From contig CALUPN010000002.1 of assembly GCA_944322625.1 (NCBI GenBank), forward strand, positions 1 through 55,033: a DNA stretch of 55,033 nt. The letters are read 5' to 3'. Shown here in pieces: positions 25,303-34,445 of the stretch; position 1 is the first letter of the stretch, and the number at the start of each line of letters is the position of its first letter. The translations under genes were made by a program, and so were the position numbers. This DNA is from Candidatus Gastranaerophilales bacterium. Lineage in GTDB: Bacteria > Cyanobacteriota > Vampirovibrionia > Gastranaerophilales > Gastranaerophilaceae. The notes below the pieces were generated by a model. The model had not been told where the DNA came from and did no database searches. It saw nothing but the letters and a program-made list of their open reading frames with translations.

Positions 25303-26095
25303 TGCTGGTATAGAAGAAAACGAAGCAAAGATAGAGATAAAGATGCTTCTTGAATACTTTTGTCATTATACGGAAATAGATAAATGCAAAGGTGTACAAC
25401 TTAATAATAATCAGCTTGATATATTAAAACAAAAAGCGGAAATTCGGGTTAAGTCACGAATGCCCGTACAATATATTATAGGTGAATCTTATTTTATGGG
25501 GGAATGGTTTAAGGTAAACGGAGATGTTTTGATTCCGCGTGACGAAACGGAAATCCTTGTAAGAAAAGCGATTGAAATAATTGATAAAGAAGGGGGGCAA
25601 AGTGTTTTAGATATAGGAACGGGAAGCGGATGCATAGCCTGTACTATTGCAAAACATACAGACGCGGTTGTTTTGGGGGTAGATATTTCCTCTGATGCTC
25701 TGCGTGTGGCGTTGGATAATGTTACAAGACTTGGAATAAATAACAGAGCTGTTTTCAGGAAATCCGATTTGTTTTCAAAAATACGTACAGAAGAAAAATT
25801 TGATATGATAATCTCAAATCCGCCGTATGTTCCTTTAGGAACGGAATTATCTCCGGAAGTAAAAAAAGAACCTCCGCTGGCATTGTTTGCCGGGGAAAAC
25901 GGATTGGAATTTTATCGAAAAATAACAGAGAAAGCTCCGGAATATCTTAACAAGGACGGGTGGCTTATGTTTGAGCTTGGTGCGGGAGAATTTGAGCAGG
26001 TTAAAAACTATATGGAGAAAGATTTTTGCAATATAACTATAGAAAAAGATTTAGCCGGAATTGAGCGTGTAATTTTTGGCAGGGTTAAAAAGTAA
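25268..26095 (+). CDS. prmC: Release factor glutamine methyltransferase
   Basis: PrmC methylates the GGQ glutamine of peptide chain release factors RF1 and RF2. The 275-residue protein has the helical N-terminal domain, VLIPRDETE, the SAM-binding VLDIGTGSGCIA (about residues 113-124) and the catalytic NPPY at 184-187. prfA, its usual neighbour, is absent. A second in-frame ATG lies four codons downstream. Confidence 0.95.
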   Translation: MNIQMITKLLTDAGIEENEAKIEIKMLLEYFCHYTEIDKCKGVQLNNNQLDILKQKAEIRVKSRMPVQYIIGESYFMGEWFKVNGDVLIPRDETEILVRKAIEIIDKEGGQSVLDIGTGSGCIACTIAKHTDAVVLGVDISSDALRVALDNVTRLGINNRAVFRKSDLFSKIRTEEKFDMIISNPPYVPLGTELSPEVKKEPPLALFAGENGLEFYRKITEKAPEYLNKDGWLMFELGAGEFEQVKNYMEKDFCNITIEKDLAGIERVIFGRVKK

Positions 26096-26176
26096 AAATA
26101 ACTAAGGATTAAACGACAGAATTGTGCCAGAGCTCGGCATCTTCCTAAACTTTAAAAATTATGTTATATTAATATT

Positions 26177-26959
26177 ATGCGGAAAAGGACATATCTTAAT
26201 GGCAGCGTAAAGAACGGAAGTGTGATGAGATGGCCGATAAATAATCTGGTCGTATATATTGCACCGATGAAATTTTATTCCAAACCCGGTGAAGATGCTA
26301 AATTCAGGAAAATGGTTCTCGATGCTTTTACAGTGTGGTCTGCGGCAACAGGGGGAATATTACGATTTCGGGTAACTAATGTTTTATTGGAGTCGAATAT
26401 TAATGTAGATTGGAAACGCGTAGACAGAAAAGCTTTGGGGCATTGTTATTTTAATTGGGATGCTCAAGGCCGTTTATATGGTGCGGAAGTTTCTATAGGT
26501 TTAACGGATGGAAGAATTCATCAGCAATACGATAGCGATATAGAGGTATATCATACAATATTGCACGAAATCGGACATGCGCTCGGCTTAAACCATAGTC
26601 CATATAAAGAAGATATAATGTATACTCCGCATCAATACGGGGTTGCCTCCCTTTCCGAGAATGATAAATATTCTATCCGGTGGTTGTACAAATTGCCGGC
26701 AGGTATTCCGGTTAAGCAATTTGCATCAAAATACGGAATATCGACTTCAACTGATATAGATTCAGTAATCAGAAAAATAGATTCTAAAAATGATAATGAA
26801 ACTTCAAATGAAAAAATTCAGATTACAACCCGTCGGGATTTATTGCAGGAAGCGGCAAATATTGGTGATTTGAAGCGTTATAATATGATGCTGCAGAATA
26901 TTTCAATTGCGCAAAATGTTAAGAATTATTTAAATAATAACAGAACAACTCCAAAATAA
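26177..26959 (+). CDS. Matrixin-like zinc metalloprotease
   Basis: A 260-residue protein of the metzincin/M10 group. It has the full zinc motif HEIGHALGLNH at residues 130-140 (ligands H130, H134, H140; catalytic E131) and the Met-turn in EDIMYTP (M148). Upstream, FRKMVLDAFTVWSAATGG and LRFRV fit the matrixin fold. About 100 residues of unassigned helical tail follow. There is no Sec signal peptide or propeptide cysteine switch, unlike secreted members. It is either cytoplasmic or exported by another route. The start follows a TATATTAATATT stretch with a poor ribosome site, so it may be leaderless. Confidence 0.85.
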   Translation: MRKRTYLNGSVKNGSVMRWPINNLVVYIAPMKFYSKPGEDAKFRKMVLDAFTVWSAATGGILRFRVTNVLLESNINVDWKRVDRKALGHCYFNWDAQGRLYGAEVSIGLTDGRIHQQYDSDIEVYHTILHEIGHALGLNHSPYKEDIMYTPHQYGVASLSENDKYSIRWLYKLPAGIPVKQFASKYGISTSTDIDSVIRKIDSKNDNETSNEKIQITTRRDLLQEAANIGDLKRYNMMLQNISIAQNVKNYLNNNRTTPK

Positions 26960-27030
26960 GGCAATTTTTTTAAGCCAAATGTTTTTATTAATTTATAAGG
27001 TTAGTAAAAATATAAGGTTTATTATTAAAT

Positions 27031-27807
27031 ATGATTGATCCGATAATTTTTAGGGCTAACGTGGAATATAATAAAGAAGTTGAACAAAATTTAATAAACG
27101 AATCTCCCAATCCTTTAAGATTAAAGGCTAATCTGTCGAGCTTGACAGCACTTTCCAATTATAATCAGGTCATGATAAGGCCGAAATATGATAAGGATAT
27201 TTTGTATGTGCTGAGCAGAGTTGATGAATTAACAAAAGTCACTCCGCAAAAGCTGGAAATGCCTTATAGCTATGATTTAGATAAATTAAACGGTGAAAGA
27301 ATACTTGATGATACCGGTCATCTATTATATATAAGGGAATTCGGAAATAATTTTGTAAGAGAATATTATCCGAGTGAAGATACTAATCAAATAGAGCAGG
27401 TTCTGGAAAAAGATAAAGATAACGGAAATTTGATTTCAAAGGTTGTTCGTAATATTAAGGACGACGGAACAATAAAGACAAGTGTTACAGTATTTGACGA
27501 AAAACTTAATAATAAATATACTATGTTTCAGGTTGAAGATGACGGAAGTGTTAGCAGCGTGACTGAATTTCTCGGTGAAGGCCAAAATTTCAGAACATTG
27601 TTCAAAAATCCGTATAATAACCAATTTTCACGGTATATTGAAGCAAAAGAATCCGATACCGGTGAATTTGAATTTTTAGACGCCAGATTTGACTCAAACC
27701 AGCAAATTTCTGAAATAAAAAAATTGTCATCCTCTAAAGAGGTAAATATTACTTATACGGGAACCCAAAAAACAGTTGATGTAAAGCAAAAAAACATTGA
27801 TTATTAA
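27031..27807 (+). CDS. Hypothetical beta-rich protein
   Basis: A 258-residue protein with no recognised family. After about 70 mixed residues there are recurring beta-strand pairs with GxL/DDG turns (TGHLLYIREFG, DDGTIKTSVTVFD, DDGSVSSVTEFLGEG), which suggest an antiparallel beta-sheet of repeated hairpins. There is no signal peptide and no catalytic motif. Its stop codon directly abuts the stop of dnaX on the other strand. Confidence 0.65.
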   Translation: MIDPIIFRANVEYNKEVEQNLINESPNPLRLKANLSSLTALSNYNQVMIRPKYDKDILYVLSRVDELTKVTPQKLEMPYSYDLDKLNGERILDDTGHLLYIREFGNNFVREYYPSEDTNQIEQVLEKDKDNGNLISKVVRNIKDDGTIKTSVTVFDEKLNNKYTMFQVEDDGSVSSVTEFLGEGQNFRTLFKNPYNNQFSRYIEAKESDTGEFEFLDARFDSNQQISEIKKLSSSKEVNITYTGTQKTVDVKQKNIDY

Positions 27808-29607
27808 TTATTCTATATATTTTCCGTCAAAAAGTTCCAGAACCATTTTTTCTTGATCTGATTCAATGCGTTCTTTATTTTTATTACTATCAGCGGTCTT
27901 TGTTTCTTCGTTAAGCTCCGGCTTTGTTTTTTCTGAAGTTTGTCCTGATACGGGTTTTATGTCAGTTTTTTCTTCGATATCGTTTTTTTGTGCTGATAAG
28001 GTTTCGGAAGAAGTCTTTTGCACATTATTATCTTCAGCCTGCGGGAGTCTTATGATAACCTGCGTCGAATTTTGGTTAAACATTGTGTTCGCCGCATCAA
28101 TCAACATTTGTTTTTTATTTTTATTGTTAATTTGAGAAACCAGTTTTTCATTTTTAAAGGTAATAATAACTTCTTCTGCGGTAATTTTTACCGGTGCTGC
28201 AAGGTTAAGAAGAGCTTTTGTCGCCGGACTTTTTATATTTGCCAGCAATGTTTTCCATAAAGATTGGATATCGCTGCTGTCGGGTTTTCTTGAAATTGGC
28301 GGTGGAGTGAATTCCGGATCTTCTGTTTGTTTTTCTGCAGCTTGTTTTATTATGTCCGGCTCTTGATGTTTTTCTGACGGAGGAATCGGAGCAGGGCGTG
28401 TTACAGGTTCCGTAATAATTTGTGATGCAGTCGGTTTTGTATGCACAACGCCGCTTCCTTCAAGAATTTTTATTCGGTTTTGAAGCTCCAGAAGTGTAGA
28501 ATTTTCATTCATATTCGCTAAATCTATAATGCCGACTTCCAGCCATAAATGCTGGTTGGAAGCAAGTTTAATTTCTTTTATATAATATGTAATTCTCTCC
28601 AAAAGAAAAACAATTTGTTGTGTTTCAAGCTGTTCTTTCTGCTTTTGCAGTAAATCTAATTGTGCATTATTAAGTCCGGTAAGCTCACACAGAAGCTCAG
28701 CTCTGCAGTTTTTAACAATAAGCAGATTTTTAAAATATTCCGAAAGATTTGTAAGTATTTGTAACGGTTCATTTCCTGCATTATATATTTCATTTAGGAT
28801 TTCCAACGCCTCATTTGGAGCTGAAGCAATAATTTTATCGCTTATTTTATTTAAGACATCAAATGAAATTCTGCCGAGAATAGCATTCACATCATCAGAC
28901 GTAATTTCTTTTGAGACTCCTAAAAGGCTTAACTGGTCTAAAAGAGAAATGCTATCCCTCATTCCGCCGGCTGAGTTTTTAGCAATTGTAAACAGAGCGT
29001 CATCAGAGATATTAATTTTTTCATTATCAGAAATATATCTTAGATGTTTAACTATATCTTCAGTAGTAATTCTTCTGAAATCAAACCTTTGGCATCTGCT
29101 TTTTATTGTATCCAGAACCTTATGAACTTCTGTTGTTGCAAGTATAAAAATGACATTTTCCGGCGGCTCTTCAAGGGTTTTAAGAAGAGCGTTAAATGCG
29201 TGGTTTGTAAGCATATGAACTTCATCTATAATATAGATTTTATATTTTCCGTGAACCGGAACGTATTGGATTTTTTCTAAAATATTCTGTGTATCTTCGA
29301 CTTTTCTATTGCTTGCAGCGTCTATTTCAATAACGTCTATCGGAACGGAGTTTGTAATATCCAGACAACTTTCGCATTTCCCGCAAGGATGTGTTGTCGG
29401 CCCGTTTTTACAATTAAGCGATTTGGCAAGAATTCTTGCCGTAGAAGTTTTGCCGGTTCCCCTCGGGCCGGTGAACAAAAAAGCATGTGCTATTTTTCCT
29501 AATTCTACAGCGTTAGTTAAAGTCTTTTTAATATGTTCCTGCCCTACAAGCTGTTCTAATGTTTGAGGACGATATTTTCTGTATAAAGGTATATAATTCC
29601 CGCTCAT
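27808..29607 (-). CDS. dnaX: DNA polymerase III subunit gamma/tau
   Basis: This is the clamp-loader ATPase of the replicative polymerase. The 599-residue protein has YRKYRPQTLEQLVGQEH at the N-terminus, Walker A GPRGTGKT (47-54), a zinc site of four cysteines (66, 75, 78, 81), IDEVHMLTNHAFNALLKTLE (Walker B) and ATTEVHKV (sensor 1). A Pro/Glu/Lys-rich low-complexity linker and a tau-like C-terminal domain follow. No recognised programmed frameshift site was sought in detail. It runs convergent with the beta-rich gene. Confidence 0.95.
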   Translation of the reverse strand: MSGNYIPLYRKYRPQTLEQLVGQEHIKKTLTNAVELGKIAHAFLFTGPRGTGKTSTARILAKSLNCKNGPTTHPCGKCESCLDITNSVPIDVIEIDAASNRKVEDTQNILEKIQYVPVHGKYKIYIIDEVHMLTNHAFNALLKTLEEPPENVIFILATTEVHKVLDTIKSRCQRFDFRRITTEDIVKHLRYISDNEKINISDDALFTIAKNSAGGMRDSISLLDQLSLLGVSKEITSDDVNAILGRISFDVLNKISDKIIASAPNEALEILNEIYNAGNEPLQILTNLSEYFKNLLIVKNCRAELLCELTGLNNAQLDLLQKQKEQLETQQIVFLLERITYYIKEIKLASNQHLWLEVGIIDLANMNENSTLLELQNRIKILEGSGVVHTKPTASQIITEPVTRPAPIPPSEKHQEPDIIKQAAEKQTEDPEFTPPPISRKPDSSDIQSLWKTLLANIKSPATKALLNLAAPVKITAEEVIITFKNEKLVSQINNKNKKQMLIDAANTMFNQNSTQVIIRLPQAEDNNVQKTSSETLSAQKNDIEEKTDIKPVSGQTSEKTKPELNEETKTADSNKNKERIESDQEKMVLELFDGKYIE

Positions 29608-29665
29608 AATCTTAGTCTATCATGGAAATTGCAAGCAGTAAAATTTTATATTAAAATGGCAACAA

Positions 29666-31003
29666 ATGAAAAGATGGTTATTATTTTTAATAATTTTTGC
29701 TCTGAGTCCGTTTGTTTCAGCTTTTGAAATTGTTTTACCGGTGGAAAAAGAAGTTGTGCAAGCCGGTGATTATGCTTTTTTTATGGGAAAAGCAAATAAT
29801 TTGGAGTCAATAACAATTAATAATTCTCGGATTTATATAGCTCCAAACGGGGCGTTTGCTCATTCAGTTAAGCTAAAAGACGGTGAAAATCGTATTGCTG
29901 TAAGGTCAAGTTATAATACCAGAATTTATAAATTCTATAAGACTCCAAAGCCTTCCGAAAAAGAAGAACCTGTTGTTGAGTTTAACGGATTTAAGTACGG
30001 GGTCATAAAAAAAGACAATATTCCGCTTTTTAACTCTCCTTCATATTCTGAAATAAAGCGTTTAGGACAGTTATTTAAGGGTACAAAAGTTGTTATAGAT
30101 GCTTATAAAGGTGATTTTTACAGAGTGTTTTTATCAAAAGATGAGTGCGGCTGGATTCCGAAACAAGGTGTGGAATTTTGTGATAGCCGCGCCGGAGCAA
30201 ATCCGCCTGTGTTTATAAATATGAACAATACCAAATACAAAAATGCTTCAGTACATACAATTTCTTTTAGTGATAATCTTCCGTATTCCCTTGAGGACAG
30301 AGAGGAAGAAATTCTTTTTAAAGTATATAATCCGGAGTTGTCTGAGAATTCTGTTTATACAATGAATATCCCAAAGCCTGAAAAATATACCTATCAGATA
30401 AATTTAACTGAGGGAAATTATACATTTAAAATAAATGAAATTCCCAATTCTATATCAGACTGTACAATAGTAATTGATGCGGGACATGGCGGAGATGAAA
30501 AAGGTGCGCCGGGACCGCTTGGGGATGAAGAAAAAAATATAAATTTAAAAATTGCTCTGGAATTGCAGTCTGTTTTGCGGCAGCTTGGTGCAAACGTGGT
30601 AATGACAAGAGAATGTGACGGAAAAATTTCCATAGAAGACCGAGTTGCGATTGCAAAGAATAATAACGCTAATATTTTTGTAAGTATTCATCTTAATTCA
30701 ATCGGCAATTCCCCTATGAATATAAGAAATACACGAGGTACCAGCGTTTATTACTATAATGCTAATTCTGAAAAGTTAGCGAAAAATGTTATAGAATTAA
30801 CTACAAAAATTGCAAAGACCAGAAATGACAGAGTAAGAAAAGGCAATTACGGGGTAATCAGACCGGCATGCTATGCCGGAATTCTTGTTGAGGCTGCATA
30901 TATGACCAATCCTATGGATTCTATGCTTTACCAGAAAGCCGATTTTGCACACAATGTTGCAGAGGGGATTGCGCAGGGCATTTTGAAATTTATTAGTAAT
31001 TAA
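29666..31003 (+). CDS. N-acetylmuramoyl-L-alanine amidase (Amidase_3)
   Basis: A periplasmic peptidoglycan amidase that would separate the stem peptide from muramic acid, usually in cell division. The 445-residue protein has a signal peptide (about 1-19), an SH3-like segment (about 110-170) and a C-terminal Amidase_3 domain. The zinc ligands are H273 (DAGHGG), a Glu near 288-289 and H342 (SIHLNS), and a catalytic Glu lies near 406 (GILVEAAYMTNP). It resembles AmiC-type enzymes, including those of cyanobacteria. The stop overlaps the stop of the minus-strand gene at 31000 by four bases. Confidence 0.92.
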   Translation: MKRWLLFLIIFALSPFVSAFEIVLPVEKEVVQAGDYAFFMGKANNLESITINNSRIYIAPNGAFAHSVKLKDGENRIAVRSSYNTRIYKFYKTPKPSEKEEPVVEFNGFKYGVIKKDNIPLFNSPSYSEIKRLGQLFKGTKVVIDAYKGDFYRVFLSKDECGWIPKQGVEFCDSRAGANPPVFINMNNTKYKNASVHTISFSDNLPYSLEDREEEILFKVYNPELSENSVYTMNIPKPEKYTYQINLTEGNYTFKINEIPNSISDCTIVIDAGHGGDEKGAPGPLGDEEKNINLKIALELQSVLRQLGANVVMTRECDGKISIEDRVAIAKNNNANIFVSIHLNSIGNSPMNIRNTRGTSVYYYNANSEKLAKNVIELTTKIAKTRNDRVRKGNYGVIRPACYAGILVEAAYMTNPMDSMLYQKADFAHNVAEGIAQGILKFISN

Positions 31004-32406
31004 GGCTTATCTTTGTCCTCGTCGTCTTTGCTATCGGGAGAAGTTCCAAGTCCGCTGTTATTACCATTTCCGCCTTCATTTTGCGGAGGTATTCCAAGAC
31101 CTGCAGCTGCAGGAGCAGCTGCTCCGTCACCTTCAGGAATAACAGGAGCTTCTTCGGGAATTTCCATTCCTTCGGTCATTTCTTCAATATTTTCCGGTAT
31201 TTCCATTGTCATATCATCTACTATTGTCATTGAGCCTTCATAACCGTCAATCGATTCGTCATAAACGTCAGTGGTATCGGAATTCAAATCCTGTGTGGCT
31301 TCTCTCATATTGATTTCAGTTTCAACTCGCCCTGCCCAGCGTCCTTGCTCTGCTCCTGCTGCAGTACATACGCCTGCTGCTACAATAGATGCAACACCCA
31401 TAATCATATTAGGAATATTAAGCCATCCTGTAGCTAATAAAGTTGCCCCGGCAGTGGCTCCAGCTGCTGCATTTAAATATTGTGCAGCAGATTCTGTATT
31501 GCAACCTCTTTTAGTAGCTTCGTCAAAGCTTTCAGCATAATCTGTTAAGCCTTGTACTTCACCGATTGTAGCAGCTGCATTATCATAACCTTCTTGATAT
31601 GTACCCATTTCGTCATAAATATCTCCGACAGCATCGGTTGTATCTTCTGAGGTTGTATTTATACCGCCTCCCAGTTCCTGCATCAAAGGAACAAGTTCTT
31701 GTAACAGAGCTTTTTCGTCTTCAGTCAAAGTTTCTCCCGCTTCGACTTTAGCCATTAAAGCATCATAAGAAGCTTTATACATTTCATATTCAGCTTTCTT
31801 TTCTTCAATATCTTCGTTTGCATCTTCATTGTATATAGCAGCTTCGTCTGATAATTCAATAATTTCATCACTCATAGCAGACATGTCTCCTTGTGCTGCA
31901 GTAAGGGCACTGTTTGCGTTTTCCATTTCATCCTGCAGCTCATCACAGGCTTTTTTCTGTTCTTCATTTGGTTTAGCTATATGGTATTTTGCGGCAGCTG
32001 CAACGACATAACCTGCTGTAGCATAAGCTCCTATGCTCTGAAAACCACCTCCAATAATAAATCCGGCCCCGGTTACACCAACAGCTGCTGCTCCAAGTCC
32101 TGCATCTATTGCAACCCCTGCATTGCTTTTTCCGCCTTCATATCCTGTTTTTTCTTTAGCGGTATCTTTACCGGAATCATAGGCTTTAGAGAAATCATCG
32201 TCTTCTATTTCGTAGGCATTTTCATCGTCACTGGCTGTAGCACGCCAATTTGACAATTCGCCGCTCCAGGTTTGGGTTATTTCGCCCATATCGCTTGCGG
32301 AAATTCCCATTGTGTTGTTACCGTAATTGTAGTTATACCAACATTTGTAGGCATACGACTGTGAAGTTAATGCATTGTCTAAATTGTACGATCCTTGAAT
32401 TGCCAT
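31000..32406 (-). CDS. Hypothetical protein, full-length member of a paralog pair
   Basis: A 468-residue protein of unknown function. The N-terminus is Tyr/Asn-rich (MAIQGSYNLDNALTSQSYAY). Two Gly/Ala-rich hydrophobic stretches (about 100-140 and 315-355) could enter a membrane. Between them lies an acidic coiled coil (DANEDIEEKKAEYEMYKASY). The C-terminus is a Gly/Pro/Asn-rich, highly acidic tail. There is no Sec signal. The ribosome site CGGAGGG is strong. A shortened copy is read in the opposite direction at 32873-33784 with near-identical DNA, so the two form a large inverted repeat. A GTTACATT palindrome lies just upstream. Confidence 0.75.
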   Translation of the reverse strand: MAIQGSYNLDNALTSQSYAYKCWYNYNYGNNTMGISASDMGEITQTWSGELSNWRATASDDENAYEIEDDDFSKAYDSGKDTAKEKTGYEGGKSNAGVAIDAGLGAAAVGVTGAGFIIGGGFQSIGAYATAGYVVAAAAKYHIAKPNEEQKKACDELQDEMENANSALTAAQGDMSAMSDEIIELSDEAAIYNEDANEDIEEKKAEYEMYKASYDALMAKVEAGETLTEDEKALLQELVPLMQELGGGINTTSEDTTDAVGDIYDEMGTYQEGYDNAAATIGEVQGLTDYAESFDEATKRGCNTESAAQYLNAAAGATAGATLLATGWLNIPNMIMGVASIVAAGVCTAAGAEQGRWAGRVETEINMREATQDLNSDTTDVYDESIDGYEGSMTIVDDMTMEIPENIEEMTEGMEIPEEAPVIPEGDGAAAPAAAGLGIPPQNEGGNGNNSGLGTSPDSKDDEDKDKP

Positions 32407-32427
32407 AATCCCTCCGAAATAATTTGT

Positions 32428-32444
32428 GTTACATTCAATGTAAC
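32428..32444. promoter_or_regulatory. Palindrome GTTACATT-c-AATGTAAC, candidate operator
   Basis: A perfect 8-bp inverted repeat around one base, 22 bases before the start of the 468-residue gene. It could be an operator. The same half-site (ATGTAAC/GTTACAT) in opposite arrangement lies upstream of the autotransporter at 35525-35544. Confidence 0.45.
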
Positions 32445-32570
32445 TTAATATATATTGTGTTACGTTAGTACTAATATTTACGGCATAATTTTAGAAAACT
32501 TTAGGATTTTAAGAGAATTCGTTACAAAAATTTACAATTGTTATAATTTTTGTCTAAAAAAGATTTTGTT

Positions 32571-32694
32571 ATCACCCACTCCAACCCTCCCTCATAAGGG
32601 AGGGAGCTTTGCGTACGTTGAATGTGCAGCACCCCTTCCCTTAAGGGAAGGCTGGGATGGGTGCTAGCCCGCAAGGGAAAACAATAGTTGTACA
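32571..32694. repeat. Palindromic dispersed repeat, family B copy 1
   Basis: The termini CACCCACTCCAACCCTCCC and GGGAAGGCTGGGATGGGTG are inverted repeats, with inner hairpins CCCTCC...GGAGGG and CCTTCCC...GGGAAGG, then GCTAGCCCGCAAGGGAAAA. It shares both ends and flank with the copy at 4180-4445. It has no coding capacity. Confidence 0.75.
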
Positions 32695-32770
32695 GTAGAC
32701 TTCAGTCTATAACAATAATATACCATTTCCTCTCAACTTTTAAACTTATAAATTTCTAAACGCCAATTAT

Positions 32771-32857
32771 CACCCACCCCAACCCTCCCTCATAAGGGAG
32801 GGGGCAGTGCGCACGTCGAATGTGCAGCACACCTTCTCTTGAGGGAGCGGACTTGCT
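32771..32857. repeat. Palindromic dispersed repeat, family B copy 2 (truncated)
   Basis: It starts with CACCCACCCCAACCCTCCCT like copy 1 and matches it through the AATGTGCAGCAC segment. It then runs through CTTGAGGGAGCGGACTTGC, as in copy 3, straight into a gene remnant. The right inverted terminus is missing. It marks the breakpoint of the truncated paralog. Confidence 0.7.
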
Positions 32858-32872
32858 GCTGCGCAAGAAGAT

Positions 32873-33784
32873 ATGGCTGCTATGGGTGATGAGGTTGTTG
32901 CATTGTCAGACGAAGCTGCTATATACAATGAAGATGCAAACGAAGATATTGAAGAAAAGAAGGCCGAATATGAAATGTATAAAGCTTCTTATGATGCTTT
33001 AATGGCTAAAGTTGAATCAGGAGAAACCTTAACTGAAGATGAAAAAGCTCTGTTACAAGAACTTGTTCCTTTGATGCAGGAACTGGGAGTCGGTATAAAT
33101 ACAACCTCAGAAGATACAACCGAAGCTGTCGGAGATATTTATGATGAAATGGGTACATATCAGGAAGGTTATGATAATGCCGCTGCTACAATGGCAGAAG
33201 TTCAAGGCGTTACTGATTATGCTGAAAGCTTTGACGAAGCTACAAGAACTAATTGTTATGTAGAGGCTGCTGCTCAAGGTTTGAACGCCGCTTCCGGAAC
33301 GACTGCAGCTGTAAAAGCAGGGGCATTTGCCGCTTCGGGCGGAATATTTACAGCCTGGGCTTGGGCTTTTGCAGGTATGGGCGCTGCAGGAGCTGTAATG
33401 AGCGGAATAGGTACGGCTCAACAATTGCAGTGGGCAGGTGATGTCGGAACAGAAATAGACATGCGAAGAGCTACACAGGATTTGAATTCCGATACCACTG
33501 ACATTTATGACGAATCAATTGACGGTTATGAAGGCTCAATGACAATAGTAGACGATATGACAATGGAAATACCGGAAGATATTGATGAAATGACTGAAGG
33601 AATGGTAATTCCCGAAGAAGCTCCGCAGATTCCGTCTGAAGGTGGCAGTCCTGCCGCCGGAGCAGGCTTAGGGCTTGGCACAGGCTCCGGAGAAAATGGT
33701 AACGGAACAGGCAGTACCGGTCTTGGACTGGGTGCAGCACAGGACGGCAAAGACGATAAGGACAAAGATAAGCCGGTCGCTTAA
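32873..33784 (+). CDS. 5'-truncated paralog of the 468-residue hypothetical protein
   Basis: A reading frame of 303 residues, nearly identical in its first half to residues about 175-320 of the gene at 31000-32406 and more diverged in the Gly-rich tail. Homology continues upstream of the first ATG to about 32852, where a family-B repeat begins. The first 167 residues and the promoter are therefore missing. No ribosome site precedes the ATG. The frame is otherwise intact, so either the truncation is recent or the remaining domain is used. It is probably a pseudogene. Confidence 0.65.
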   Translation: MAAMGDEVVALSDEAAIYNEDANEDIEEKKAEYEMYKASYDALMAKVESGETLTEDEKALLQELVPLMQELGVGINTTSEDTTEAVGDIYDEMGTYQEGYDNAAATMAEVQGVTDYAESFDEATRTNCYVEAAAQGLNAASGTTAAVKAGAFAASGGIFTAWAWAFAGMGAAGAVMSGIGTAQQLQWAGDVGTEIDMRRATQDLNSDTTDIYDESIDGYEGSMTIVDDMTMEIPEDIDEMTEGMVIPEEAPQIPSEGGSPAAGAGLGLGTGSGENGNGTGSTGLGLGAAQDGKDDKDKDKPVA

Positions 33785-34444
33785 TTATTGTACGTCAATA
33801 AACTTATGCACCTGCGGTATGAGACGAACTCTGGGATATAAGTTTAAGCAGGTATTCAAAACCTTTTCCATAAAAGCTGAATTGCAGCAAGGAATTTTAC
33901 CCCTCATCATTGGCTGTAATATGAGTTCAATATCAAATTTTTCACAGAGATTGCACATTTTAGCAATCTCTGTTTCTGTAATATTGTTATCAAAAACAGC
34001 TTTTGCAAATAGTTTTTTTTGTGATGCAATCTCAAAGAATTTTTCGTGTTTTAAAAACATTTCTCTTTGCCCGGTAACACTCGGAAGTTTTATGTCTGCA
34101 GAAATATAAGTTATATTATCAATGACTTTTTCAAGTTCATCACATAAAGTGCCGTTCGTTTCAAGATATATAGGCAAAGGACATTTCTGTGCAAAATCTT
34201 TTATAAAATCTGTGTGTAACAAAGGTTCGCCTCCTGTCAGCGAAACAGAGTGACAATTCTTGTTCTTGTATACAAATTCCAGAAGTTCATCCGTTGACAT
34301 TTCTTTTGCATCAAAAGGCGTAAAATCTGTATCACAATAACTGCATTTTAAGTTACATCCGCAAAGTCTTATAAAGACCTGTTTATAACCGACAAACTGG
34401 CCTTCTCCCTGAATTGAAGCAAAGACTTCTTTAACTTTTACCAC
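33785..34444 (-). CDS. queE: 7-carboxy-7-deazaguanine synthase
   Basis: A radical SAM enzyme of the queuosine/7-deazaguanine pathway, converting carboxytetrahydropterin to CDG. The 219-residue protein has FASIQGEGQFVGYKQVFIRL at the start, the cluster motif C30-x3-C34-x2-C37 (CNLKCSYC), VSLTGGEPLL and YLETNGT. No other que gene is in the window. It sits one base from the DnaJ-like gene upstream and is probably co-transcribed with it. Confidence 0.92.
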   Translation of the reverse strand: MVKVKEVFASIQGEGQFVGYKQVFIRLCGCNLKCSYCDTDFTPFDAKEMSTDELLEFVYKNKNCHSVSLTGGEPLLHTDFIKDFAQKCPLPIYLETNGTLCDELEKVIDNITYISADIKLPSVTGQREMFLKHEKFFEIASQKKLFAKAVFDNNITETEIAKMCNLCEKFDIELILQPMMRGKIPCCNSAFMEKVLNTCLNLYPRVRLIPQVHKFIDVQ

Positions 34445-34445
34445 T

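Noticed and set aside
26096-26176. Small RNA or remnant with GCCAGAGCTCGGC
   Set aside because: Only a short imperfect palindrome, no promoter/terminator pair; nothing further to support it.
31013-32253. Several plus-strand frames opposite the 468-residue gene
   Set aside because: They arise from its Ala/Glu-rich repeats; the minus-strand gene has a strong ribosome site and a clear coding pattern.
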